From Phyllobacteriaceae bacterium (GTDB lineage Bacteria; Pseudomonadota; Alphaproteobacteria; Rhizobiales; Devosiaceae), in assembly GCA_012799265.1 (NCBI GenBank), contig JAAZLP010000031.1:1-24378 (forward strand): DNA of 24,378 nt, in the 5' to 3' direction. Numbering within the stretch: the first letter of the stretch is position 1; each line of letters starts with the position of its first letter. Both the position numbers and the translations under genes were made by a program. Positions 1 to 6,485 of this stretch are shown piece by piece. The notes below the pieces were generated by a model, which ran no database searches, was not told the origin of the DNA, and saw only the letters and a list, made by a program, of their open reading frames with translations.

Positions 1-144
1 CAGGTCGGCGAGCTGACACAGGCCGGCCAGGAGATCGCTGCCGAGCTTGAAGCCACCGAGCAGCGCTTCGCGGCCAAGCTGGGCCAGGCCAGCCGCGTCC
101 TAGAAAGCGTCGCCGAGACACTGGATCAGACATCGGTCCTGTAA
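1..144 (+). CDS. C-terminal end of a coiled-coil protein, candidate cell-division protein ZapA (5'-truncated by window edge)
   Basis: Frame 1 is open from the first base to a TAA at 142-144 and encodes 47 residues. They are rich in Ala, Glu, Leu and Gln with a heptad-like pattern (…LTQAGQEIAAELEATEQ…, then …LESVAETLDQ), so a helical coiled-coil tail is visible. ZapA proteins of Alphaproteobacteria end in a comparable helix. The order zapA – 6S RNA – fau is a known arrangement in proteobacteria, and 6S and fau follow here after an inserted parDE module. The identification rests on gene order plus coiled-coil character, because the FtsZ-binding N-terminus lies outside the window. A DUF4164-type coiled-coil protein, also common at this locus, is the main alternative. 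Confidence 0.5.
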   Translation, partial: QVGELTQAGQEIAAELEATEQRFAAKLGQASRVLESVAETLDQTSVL

Positions 145-146
145 AG

Positions 147-177
147 ATTGGCAAACTTTGCCAATCCTTGCTATTCT
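147..177 (+). promoter_or_regulatory. parDE promoter with overlapping palindromic operator
   Basis: Positions 147-165 are a perfect 19-nt palindrome, ATTGGCAAACTTTGCCAAT (9-bp arms around a central C). A -35 element TTGGCA (149-154) lies inside it, followed by a 17-nt spacer and a -10 element TATTCT (172-177). A repressor on the palindrome would block the -35 box. This fits the autoregulation known for ParD/ParDE complexes, in which a ribbon-helix-helix dimer binds a palindrome. The AAGGAG ribosome-binding site (186-191) lies 7 nt before the parD ATG. Confidence 0.65.
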
Positions 178-198
178 CCTTTGTGAAGGAGACCGCTC

Positions 199-462
199 AT
201 GGCCACCATGAATATCTCGCTCCCAGCCGCGATGAAGGACTGGGTAGAACAGCAGGTCGCCACCGGCCGCTATGCCAATAGCAGCGACGTCATTCGCGAT
301 CTTGTGCGCAAGGAGCAGGAGCGAGCGGAACGCAAGGCTGAATTTGATCGCTTGGTTGAAGAGGGTTTGAATAGTCCCCTGAGCAACCTCACGAAGGACG
401 AACTGCTTGATCGAATTATGACCCGTGCAGAGGCCGCGGTAGACCAGCGGAAGTCGGCTTAG
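199..462 (+). CDS. parD: ParD-family antitoxin (type II toxin-antitoxin, ribbon-helix-helix)
   Basis: The 87-aa product has the ParD pattern. An N-terminal beta strand (MATMNISLPAAMKDWVEQQV) is followed by the G-R-Y-x-N-x-S-D-V-I-R-D segment typical of the ParD ribbon-helix-helix DNA-binding fold at about residues 23-35. A charged, probably flexible C-terminal helix follows that would wrap the toxin. The start is supported by AAGGAG at 186-191. The parE ATG lies 2 nt after the parD stop, so the two genes form an operon. By family knowledge ParD neutralises ParE and represses its own promoter, and a 19-nt palindrome sits exactly over the -35 box. The module separates the upstream coiled-coil gene from the 6S RNA promoter and looks like an insertion. 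Confidence 0.88.
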   Translation: MATMNISLPAAMKDWVEQQVATGRYANSSDVIRDLVRKEQERAERKAEFDRLVEEGLNSPLSNLTKDELLDRIMTRAEAAVDQRKSA

Positions 463-464
463 CC

Positions 465-752
465 ATGGGGTGGATCACGTCTCAGCAGGCAGACGATGAT
501 CTACAATGGATTGCCGAACAGGGCATCGAGAGGCATGGCGTACAGCAGGCCCGCCGCTATACCAGCCAGTTCATGGCGTTTTTTGATTTGCTAGCCCTCA
601 ATCCCAAGATGGGGCCAGAGCGCACGACGTCGAGCGGACCTGTCAGACTCATGCCGTGTGGTCGTCATCACATCGTTTATGTGGAGCGAGGAAGTGACTT
701 GCATATAGTGCGCGTGCTGCACGGTCTTCAAAACTGGCAAGAAATCATCTGA
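465..752 (+). CDS. parE: ParE/RelE-superfamily toxin
   Basis: The 95-aa protein matches ParE toxins in length and layout. Two N-terminal helices (residues about 5-45, including the GxxxA-x2-Y region) are followed by the strand motif PKMGPER, then VRLMPCGRHHIVYVERGSDLHIVRVLHGLQNW. That last part is the conserved ParE strand pair ending in (I/V)-x-R-V-L-H-x-x-x-(D/N)-W. ParE toxins characterised so far poison DNA gyrase, and the RelE branch cleaves mRNA. The sequence alone fits ParE better than RelE. The gene follows parD by 2 nt and ends only 5 nt before the 6S RNA -35 box. It appears complete, with no frameshift. Confidence 0.87.
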   Translation: MGWITSQQADDDLQWIAEQGIERHGVQQARRYTSQFMAFFDLLALNPKMGPERTTSSGPVRLMPCGRHHIVYVERGSDLHIVRVLHGLQNWQEII

Positions 753-757
753 CACCT

Positions 758-786
758 TTGCACACGCCCATCGATGCGCCTATATC
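758..786 (+). promoter_or_regulatory. Sigma70-type promoter of the 6S RNA
   Basis: A -35 TTGCAC (758-763), exactly 17 nt of spacer, and a -10 TATATC (781-786) predict a transcript start near 792-794. That is precisely where the 5' strand of the 6S closing stem begins (GCUGCCC at 793-799). The agreement between promoter geometry and RNA fold is the main support. Confidence 0.65.
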
Positions 787-792
787 TCTCTG

Positions 793-942
793 GCTGCCCG
801 GCGCGTGAGGACACACATATCCCCGGGGCCTTAATCGATCCTGAGGGAGCTGTCCCTGACCTGGCCCGTGGGCCAGGACATACGGCGCCCACCTACGTAT
901 GTAGGTTCCCGGGATCAGATGTCCCACGGCCAGGGCGGCACA
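793..942 (+). ncRNA. ssrS: 6S RNA
   Basis: The segment folds as a long rod with a central open region, the hallmark of 6S RNA, which mimics an open promoter to bind sigma70-RNA polymerase. Visible pairings are 793-799 with 933-939 (GCUGCCC/GGGCGGC, one G·U), continuing 800-802 with 929-931 across a bulged A932. Next are 809-813 with 920-924, and 820-827 with 908-914 (one bulge). Inside are a terminal hairpin CCUGGCC/GGCCAGG (860-866 with 871-877) and a small hairpin ACCUAC-GUAU-GUAGGU (891-906) on the 3' side of the bulge, as seen in many 6S RNAs. The location directly upstream of fau is the classical 6S locus. The ends are inferred from the promoter and the stem, to within about 5 nt. Confidence 0.72.
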
Positions 943-966
943 GAAATTCTCGGACCCAGAGGCCCC

Positions 967-1554
967 ATGGCGGAGCAGACTGTCGAAGAAATCAAGGTTG
1001 CGCTCCGCAAGGAAGCTCATGCCCTGCGCGCCGCGCTCGGGCAGGAAGCGCGTGAAGATGCGGCAAAGGCCGCCGCCGACCTCTTCTTCGACCAGGTGAA
1101 ATTCTCCGGTGACGACGTGATCGCCGGCTATTGGCGCATCCGTGACGAGCTGGATTGCCAGCCCATTCTCATCCGTCTCATGGATTCCGGCCAGAAGGTC
1201 GTCCTGCCAGTCGTCGATGGCCCTGACCTGCCGCTAGACCTGCGGGTCTGGGAGGCTGATGCCCCGCTCTATGAGGCTGGCTTCGGGACACTCGCGCCTT
1301 CCGATCTTGCCCCGCGCGCCGAGCCGGACATCGTGCTCATGCCGCTGCTTGGCTTTGATAGCGCTGGCACAAGGCTTGGCTATGGGGGCGGCTATTATGA
1401 TCGCACCCTTGCCAGCCTGAGCAAAAAGCCGCTCCTTATTGGCCTCGCCTTTTCGGCGCAGGAACTTGCCCATATCCCGCGTGAAGACCACGACGTGCCG
1501 CTCGATGCAGTGGTGACCGAACTGGGTGTCCGCTTTTTCGAGACCGCTGAATGA
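967..1554 (+). CDS. fau: 5-formyltetrahydrofolate cyclo-ligase (5,10-methenyl-THF synthetase)
   Basis: The 195-aa cytosolic enzyme converts 5-formyl-THF to 5,10-methenyl-THF using ATP, returning stored folate to one-carbon metabolism. The family signature G-x-R-L-G-Y-G-G-G-Y-Y-D-R is at about residues 134-146, and the PDIVLMPLLGFD strand is just before it. The N-terminal K-x-x-L-R-K-E segment is also typical. The frame continues upstream through a GTG at 868, but that would run through the 6S RNA. ATG 967 with an AGAGG (958-962) ribosome-binding site gives the normal family length. The gene lies 25 nt after the 6S RNA and is probably cotranscribed with it. Its stop overlaps the next start (ATGA). 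Confidence 0.93.
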   Translation: MAEQTVEEIKVALRKEAHALRAALGQEAREDAAKAAADLFFDQVKFSGDDVIAGYWRIRDELDCQPILIRLMDSGQKVVLPVVDGPDLPLDLRVWEADAPLYEAGFGTLAPSDLAPRAEPDIVLMPLLGFDSAGTRLGYGGGYYDRTLASLSKKPLLIGLAFSAQELAHIPREDHDVPLDAVVTELGVRFFETAE

Positions 1555-2375
1555 AACTGCTTTTCCTGGGTGACGTAGTCGGCCGCACCGGTCGCGATGC
1601 CGTGGCCCAACACCTGCCGGGGATCATCGCGCGCTATGGCTTCGATTTCGTCGTCGTCAATGGCGAGAACGCAACCCACGGCAAAGGCCTCAACGCTGCC
1701 CATTATCAGGGTCTCCGCGATGCGGGCGCCGACATCGTCACCCTGGGCGACCATGCCTTCGATCAGCGCGAGGCGCTGACCTTCATCGAGCGCGAGCCCC
1801 TTCTTCTCCGTCCGATCAATTATGCCCCCGGTACGCCGGGCCGTGGCGCGATGATAGTGGAGGGCCGTAATGGCCACCGCGTCCTCGTGATCAATGCCCT
1901 TGGTCGCGTCTTCATGCCGCCGATCGACGATCCGTTCCGCGCCGTCGAGGCTGCGATTGCCGATGCGCCGCTGGGCGAAGTGGTCGATGCGGTGATCGTC
2001 GACTTCCACACCGAAGCCACTTCGGAAATCCAGGCCATGGGCCAATTCCTCGATGGCAAGGCGACGCTCGTCGTCGGCACCCATACCCATATTCCGACGG
2101 CCGATCACCGTGTGCTTAAGGGCGGTACGGCTTTCATGGCCGATGCCGGCATGTGCGGGGACTTCGATTCCATCATCGGGACGGACACCGAAGAGCCCCT
2201 CAATCGCTTCCTCACCGGCATTCCCAATGGCCGTTTCACGCCGTCCGAAGGCGAAGCGACGATCTGTGGCGTGGCCGTGGAGACCGATCCCAAAACCGGC
2301 CTCGCGCGCTATGTTTCACCGCTGCGCATGGGCGGTGTGCTGTCCGAAATCCTCCCGGATTTTCCGCCGCGCTGA
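1551..2375 (+). CDS. YmdB-like metallophosphoesterase (TIGR00282 family)
   Basis: The 274-aa protein belongs to the calcineurin-like TIGR00282/YmdB family, some members of which hydrolyse 2',3'-cyclic nucleotides. Metal-binding motifs appear in order: GDVVGRTGR with D8, NGEN at 37-40, GDHAFD at 66-71, DFHTEATSE with H153, and GTHTHIPTAD with H178 and H180. These residues form the di-metal centre in the family. There is no signal peptide, so it should be cytosolic. Its ATG overlaps the fau stop by 4 nt (ATGA at 1551-1554), indicating translational coupling. This fau–phosphoesterase pair is common in Alphaproteobacteria. The substrate in this organism cannot be read from sequence. Confidence 0.88.
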   Translation: MKLLFLGDVVGRTGRDAVAQHLPGIIARYGFDFVVVNGENATHGKGLNAAHYQGLRDAGADIVTLGDHAFDQREALTFIEREPLLLRPINYAPGTPGRGAMIVEGRNGHRVLVINALGRVFMPPIDDPFRAVEAAIADAPLGEVVDAVIVDFHTEATSEIQAMGQFLDGKATLVVGTHTHIPTADHRVLKGGTAFMADAGMCGDFDSIIGTDTEEPLNRFLTGIPNGRFTPSEGEATICGVAVETDPKTGLARYVSPLRMGGVLSEILPDFPPR

Positions 2376-2523
2376 GCTGTTCCTGACAGATTTATCTTGA
2401 TGCCGAACTTATTCTGGGTTCGGATTGCCCTGTTGCGCCTGGGGACCGAGTTGGGGCGACTTCAGAAATATCCCCCGGATGCTGCGAGACGTGCCGACTA
2501 ACCTTGCAAAGGGAACCGGGGAC

Positions 2524-3942
2524 ATGCTTGACGCAGTCATCAACTTTCTCAACGACATTTTCTGGAGCTACATCCTCATCTACGGGCTGATTGCCGTCGG
2601 CCTCTTCTTCACCATCCGCCTTGGCTTCGTCCAGTTCGTCAATTTCGGCGAAATGTTCCGCGCCGTCCTCGGCTCAAAGGAGCACGACAGGGCCGGTATC
2701 ACGCCCTTCCAGGCGCTCTGCACCTCTCTCGCGTCGCGCGTCGGCACCGGCAATCTCACCGGTGTTGCCGTGGCCCTCTATCTCGGCGGGCCCGGCGCCA
2801 TTTTCTGGATGTGGGTCGTGGCGCTGGTCGGCATGGCAACGGCCTATGCCGAATCCACGCTGGCCCAGCTCTATAAGATCAAGAACCAGGACGGTGACTA
2901 TCGCGGCGGTCCCGCATTCTACATCGCCCGCGGCCTCAATGCCCCCTGGGCAGGCGCCATCTTCTCGATCTGCCTCATCATCGCATTTGGCCTCGTCTTC
3001 AATGCCGTGCAGTCAAACTCCATCGCTGACGCGGTTCAGGGCGCGTTCGGCATCGACAAGCTCTGGGTGGGTATTGCCCTCGCAGTCCTAACAGGCATCG
3101 TCATTTTCGGCGGCATCAGGGGCGTCGCCACGGTGTCGCAATATGTCGTGCCCTTCATGGCCGTCGTCTATCTGCTCGTCGCGATCTATGTGGTCATCGT
3201 CAACATCGGTCAGGTGCCAGAGATGCTGGGCCTCATCGTCCGCGATGCCTTTGGCCTTGAAGCTGCCGGTGGCGGCATCGCCGGCGCCATGCTCAACGGC
3301 GTCAAGCGCGGCCTCTTCTCCAACGAGGCCGGCATGGGCTCGGCCCCCAATATCGCTGCCGTCGCAACGCCGGATCCGCATCATCCGTCCTCGCAGGGCT
3401 TTGTCCAGGCGCTGGGTGTCTTCATCGACACCATCCTCGTCTGCACCGCGACGGCCCTCCTGATCCTCCTCTCCGGCGTTCTGGTGCCGGGCGGCGAACT
3501 GACAGGTACCCCCCTGACCCAGGCGGCCATGACCGTCCATATCGGCGGCTTCGGTCATGCCTTCATCGCCATCGCCATTTTCTTTTTCGCCTTCACCTCC
3601 ATCATCGGCAATTACACCTATGCCGAGAACGCCATGACCTTCCTCAAGCTCGGCAATCTTCCGGCGCTGGTCGTGCTGCGGCTTGCTGCCATGGGGATGG
3701 TGATCTGGGGTGCGCTGGAATCGGTGGCGACGGTGTTCAATGCCGCCGACGCCTCGATGGGCCTGATGGCGACGGTCAACCTCATCGCCATCGTCCTGCT
3801 TTCCGGCACCGTGGTGAAACTGACCAATGACTATCGTGCCCAGCGCAAGGCCGGAAAGGTGCCGACCTTCCATGCTGCGGATTTCCCGGAGCTCGAAGGC
3901 AAGATCGACAAGACGATCTGGAACCGATCCGATCCGGGCTGA
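2524..3942 (+). CDS. Sodium:alanine/glycine symporter, AGCS family
   Basis: The 472-aa integral inner-membrane protein has about ten to eleven hydrophobic segments spread over its whole length. The AGCS signature GTGNLTGVAVALYLGGPGAIFWMWVVA covers about residues 82-108, preceded by IRLGFVQF, and the conserved FSNEAGMGSAPNIAA occurs near residue 270. Members import alanine or glycine with Na+ (some with H+). ATG 2524 is chosen because its product (MLDAVINFLNDIFW…) matches the usual AGCS N-terminus. The frame is open upstream to 2425, but those residues (CCAWGPSWGDF…) look non-coding. The gene is separated by about 150 nt from the phosphoesterase and is probably its own transcription unit. Exact substrate not determined. 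Confidence 0.92.
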   Translation: MLDAVINFLNDIFWSYILIYGLIAVGLFFTIRLGFVQFVNFGEMFRAVLGSKEHDRAGITPFQALCTSLASRVGTGNLTGVAVALYLGGPGAIFWMWVVALVGMATAYAESTLAQLYKIKNQDGDYRGGPAFYIARGLNAPWAGAIFSICLIIAFGLVFNAVQSNSIADAVQGAFGIDKLWVGIALAVLTGIVIFGGIRGVATVSQYVVPFMAVVYLLVAIYVVIVNIGQVPEMLGLIVRDAFGLEAAGGGIAGAMLNGVKRGLFSNEAGMGSAPNIAAVATPDPHHPSSQGFVQALGVFIDTILVCTATALLILLSGVLVPGGELTGTPLTQAAMTVHIGGFGHAFIAIAIFFFAFTSIIGNYTYAENAMTFLKLGNLPALVVLRLAAMGMVIWGALESVATVFNAADASMGLMATVNLIAIVLLSGTVVKLTNDYRAQRKAGKVPTFHAADFPELEGKIDKTIWNRSDPG

Positions 3943-3970
3943 TCGCGGGGCCATCTGCTGGCGAACGTGG

Positions 3971-3994
3971 GGGGCGCTTTATTTTTGGCGCCCC
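3971..3994 (+). other. GC-rich hairpin after the symporter, possible weak terminator
   Basis: GGGGCGC (3971-3977) pairs with GCGCCCC (3988-3994) around a T-rich 10-nt loop, 28 nt after the symporter stop. There is no T-tract after the stem, so this is not a canonical intrinsic terminator. It may belong to the yebC leader, since a TATAAG (4001-4006) follows at once, although no convincing -35 box was found. Confidence 0.3.
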
Positions 3995-4041
3995 TCCGCC
4001 TATAAGCGGCGCGATTTTACGAACATACCTTCGAGGGAAAC

Positions 4042-4788
4042 ATGGCTGGCCATTCCCACGCCAAAAACATCATGCACCGCAAGGGCAAGTCGGACGCGAT
4101 CCGATCGAAGATCTTCTCCAAGCTCGCCCGCGAAATCACCGTCGCTGCCAAGATGGGTCAGCCGGACCCGGCCTTTAACCCGCGTCTGCGCCTGGCCGTA
4201 ACCAATGCCCGCGCCCAGTCCATGCCCAAGGACAATATCGAACGCGCCATCAAGAAGGCATCGGGCGGCGACGCCGAGAACTATGACGAAATCCGCTATG
4301 AAGGTTACGGCCCGGGCGGCGTTGCCGTCATCGTTGAGGCGCTGACCGACAACCGCAACCGTACCGCGTCGAATGTGCGCTCCTACTTCTCCAAGAATGG
4401 TGGTGCGCTGGGTGAAACCGGCTCGGTCGGCTTCATGTTCGACCGCGTCGGCGAAATCACCTATCCGGCCACGGCCGGAACCGAAGACGCCGTGATGGAA
4501 GCCGCCATCGAAGCCGGTGCCGACGATGTCGAGCACGACGAAGAGGGCCACTACATCTATACCAGCTTTGAAGGCATGGCCGAGGTTGCTGCCGCGCTGG
4601 AAAAGGTGCTGGGCGAAGCTGAATCGGTCAAGGCGATCTGGAAGCCGCAGAACACCACGCCGATCGACGCCGAAAAGGGCGCGACCCTGATGAAGCTGAT
4701 CAACACGCTCGAAGAAGATGACGACGTCCAGAACGTCTATTCGAATTTCGAGATGAGCGACGAAGACGCTGCCAAGCTGGCAGGCTGA
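4042..4788 (+). CDS. yebC: YebC/PmpR family protein (TACO1-like translation/transcription factor)
   Basis: The 248-aa protein is a full-length YebC. It starts with the diagnostic MAGHSHAKNIMHRKGKSDA…RSKIFSKLAREI segment, followed by NPRLRLAVTNARAQSMPKDNIERAIKKA, the YEGYGPGGVA motif and the TDNRNRT segment. Members of the family act as regulators (PmpR type) or as ribosome-associated factors that help polyproline translation. The ribosome-binding site GAGGGA precedes ATG 4042. It is usually found next to ruvC, and ruvCAB follows here after one minus-strand gene. Transcription ends at a strong hairpin with T5, which it shares with the opposing diguanylate cyclase gene. Confidence 0.95.
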   Translation: MAGHSHAKNIMHRKGKSDAIRSKIFSKLAREITVAAKMGQPDPAFNPRLRLAVTNARAQSMPKDNIERAIKKASGGDAENYDEIRYEGYGPGGVAVIVEALTDNRNRTASNVRSYFSKNGGALGETGSVGFMFDRVGEITYPATAGTEDAVMEAAIEAGADDVEHDEEGHYIYTSFEGMAEVAAALEKVLGEAESVKAIWKPQNTTPIDAEKGATLMKLINTLEEDDDVQNVYSNFEMSDEDAAKLAG

Positions 4789-4811
4789 TCTTTAGCGCTA
4801 TCGTAGCAAAG

Positions 4812-4837
4812 AAGGCGGCCCAGGTGGCCGCCTTTTT
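4812..4837. terminator. Bidirectional intrinsic terminator between yebC and the GGDEF gene
   Basis: A 9-bp perfect stem AAGGCGGCC (4812-4820) / GGCCGCCTT (4826-4834) with loop CAGGT is followed by T5 (4833-4837) in the yebC direction. Read from the minus strand the same hairpin is followed by a T-rich CTTCTTTGC, so it can also stop the convergent gene. That gene's stop codon lies directly at the edge of the hairpin. Confidence 0.85.
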
Positions 4838-5652
4838 CATGCCGTGCGCTTGAGCAGGATCACCGGATTGTCCTCGATCTGCTCGACCCGCGACATGTTC
4901 CGCCCGGCATTCTTGGCCCCATAGAGCCGCTGGTCGGCAATGCGGAATAGCTCGGAAAAGCTGGTTTCGCCCGCAAAGACGGCGCCGCCAATGCTGACCG
5001 AAAGGGGACGCTGCTGGCCATCGGGGGTGAAGGTTGCCGTGTTCACCGCAAGCCTTATCCGCTCTGCCGCCCGCTCGGCGCCCGCCTGGTCCAGATGGGG
5101 AAGGAAGACGCCAAACTCCTCCCCGCCCATGCGCCCAACGATATCCCCGTTGCGCAGCACAGACCGGATTGCCCGCACGATGATAGTCAGCGCGACATCG
5201 CCGACATCGTGGCCATAAAGATCATTGATGGCTTTGAAATTGTCCGCATCGATCATCAGCAGGGCGCCGGCCTTGGCCGTGCCGCCGTCGCGCAGCCATT
5301 CATCGACCTTGTCGGTGAAGGCGCCGCGATTGAGACAGGCGGTGAGACTGTCGGTCCGCGCCACGCGGCCAAGCCGTGCATTGGCGATCTTGAGTTTCCG
5401 CAGCCTGACACTGAAGAGGAAGAAGAGCGGACCGCCGATGACGATGGGCAGTGCCGTGGCGCTGATCAGCACCCGTGTCCAGGTATCGGGATCGACTTCG
5501 CCCAGGATGAGACGGGTAAAGGTAATGGATGCCAGTGCGCAGGCCAGCGTTCCGAAGAGGGTCCAGCGTGCCACGCTGGACCAGCTGCGTGTGCCCGTAA
5601 TGCTGTTCGGTTGGATCATTGCGACGAAACCTTGGACAGATGTGCGGTGCAT
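4837..5652 (-). CDS. Membrane-anchored diguanylate cyclase (GGDEF domain)
   Basis: The protein is 271 aa from the chosen start. Two hydrophobic segments (about residues 29-48 and 60-82) anchor it in the inner membrane and leave only a short loop outside. The rest is one GGDEF domain. It contains MIDADNFKAINDLYGHDVGD (metal and substrate binding), GGEEF at 176-180 (an active-site variant compatible with activity), and RNGD at 167-170. That RxxD lies exactly five residues before GGEEF, so the product-inhibition I-site is intact and cyclic-di-GMP synthesis from GTP is expected. No PAS, GAF or EAL domain is present. ATG 5652 has GGAG 6 nt upstream. ATGs at 5673 (7 residues longer) and 5616 are alternatives. 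Confidence 0.88.
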   Translation of the reverse strand: MHRTSVQGFVAMIQPNSITGTRSWSSVARWTLFGTLACALASITFTRLILGEVDPDTWTRVLISATALPIVIGGPLFFLFSVRLRKLKIANARLGRVARTDSLTACLNRGAFTDKVDEWLRDGGTAKAGALLMIDADNFKAINDLYGHDVGDVALTIIVRAIRSVLRNGDIVGRMGGEEFGVFLPHLDQAGAERAAERIRLAVNTATFTPDGQQRPLSVSIGGAVFAGETSFSELFRIADQRLYGAKNAGRNMSRVEQIEDNPVILLKRTA

Positions 5653-5978
5653 GGGCGGCTCCGGAGGAGCCATTCTCGACTAGCCGCTTAGTCCAATGGT
5701 GGTGCGATCGCAGGATTGCCCGGTGCGCATGTAGGTGGTCGATGCATCAGCGATGATGCATGTTTTTTGCCAGCCGAACTGGCGGACGGTGATGTCCGAT
5801 GCCCCCACATTGACCATGTGCTCCTGCGTTCCCGGTACGACCTTAGGCGCAGACGGCTGAAACTAGTCTTGCCCAGACCTCCGCAATTTTACCGATGCTT
5901 GGGGGCTGTGGATAAAATGTTGCCTATTTGTTCACTTTGGTCTTGGTAGAGTTCCGTCTGGCTCCTACAAGGAAAAGC
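5653..5978. other. 326-bp gene-free spacer between the GGDEF gene and ruvC
   Basis: This divergent spacer must hold the promoters of the GGDEF gene (-) and of ruvC (+), but I could not assign convincing -35/-10 pairs. It contains a terminator-like hairpin at 5742-5768 (listed separately), the palindrome TGCGATCGCA (5703-5712) and a small hairpin GCCAG/CTGGC just after the T-run. A 77-codon open frame at 5716-5949 shows no family resemblance and no ribosome-binding site, and is taken as non-coding. Confidence 0.5.
5742..5768 (+). terminator. Terminator-like hairpin with GCGA tetraloop and T6, no gene in front of it
   Basis: ATGCATCA (5742-5749) pairs perfectly with TGATGCAT (5754-5761) around GCGA, a stable GNRA-type tetraloop. 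One G and then T6 (5763-5768) follow. On the + strand this is a textbook intrinsic terminator, although AU-rich in the stem. No plus-strand gene precedes it, so it may end a small RNA. The 20-nt inverted repeat could alternatively be a protein-binding operator. Confidence 0.5.
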
Positions 5979-6485
5979 ATGAACAAGTCCGTGCGAATCA
6001 TCGGTATAGACCCCGGCCTGCGCCGCTGTGGTTGGGGCGTCATCGACGCGCAGGACAACCGGTTACGCTTTGTTGCCGGCGGCACGCTGACGCCGCCGAC
6101 GGATGGCAGCCTCGCCAGTCGCCTCGCTATCCTCGCCGAAGGGCTTGAGGCGGTGCTCGACCAGCATCAGCCTGATGAAGTCGCTGTCGAGGAAACCTTC
6201 GTCAATGCTGGCGCGCGCTCGGCGCTGATCCTGGGGCAGGCGCGTGGCGTGGTGCTGGTAACGCCTGCGCGGCGCGGCCTTCTCGTGGCTGAATATGCCG
6301 CCAATCTGGTCAAGAAATCAGTGGTCGGTGCCGGCCATGCGGAAAAGGAGCAGGTCCAGTTGATGGTCAAGACGCTCCTGCCCACCGCGACATTCAAGGG
6401 CGCTGACGCTGCCGATGCGCTGGCCATCGCCATCTGTCATGCGCATCATCGTGTTTCTGCCCGCCGCATGGGGATGGTTCTGTGA
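5979..6485 (+). CDS. ruvC: Crossover junction endodeoxyribonuclease RuvC
   Basis: The 168-aa Holliday-junction resolvase nicks the junction symmetrically after RuvAB branch migration. The RNase H-like fold shows IGIDPGLRRCGWGV at 8-21 with catalytic D11, VEETF with E71, and GADAADALAIAICHAH with D143 and D146. All four acidic residues of the active site are present. ATG 5979 has ACAAGGA (5967-5973) upstream and gives the usual family length. An in-frame extension to 5928 lacks similarity. The ruvC stop overlaps the ruvA GTG start (GTGA at 6482-6485), showing tight coupling. Confidence 0.96.
   Translation: MNKSVRIIGIDPGLRRCGWGVIDAQDNRLRFVAGGTLTPPTDGSLASRLAILAEGLEAVLDQHQPDEVAVEETFVNAGARSALILGQARGVVLVTPARRGLLVAEYAANLVKKSVVGAGHAEKEQVQLMVKTLLPTATFKGADAADALAIAICHAHHRVSARRMGMVL

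Noticed and set aside
868..966. N-terminal extension of fau from GTG 868
   Set aside because: It would translate the 3' half of the 6S RNA, and its residues show no similarity to the enzyme. ATG 967 has a ribosome-binding site and gives normal length.
5716..5949. 77-codon open frame in the spacer before ruvC
   Set aside because: It has no ribosome-binding site and no recognisable domain, and it overlaps the terminator-like hairpin.
5930..5965. Possible LexA box (GTTC-N7-GTTC type) upstream of ruvC
   Set aside because: GTTC half-sites occur, but no partner at the required spacing matches. The best candidate has two mismatches in the second half-site.
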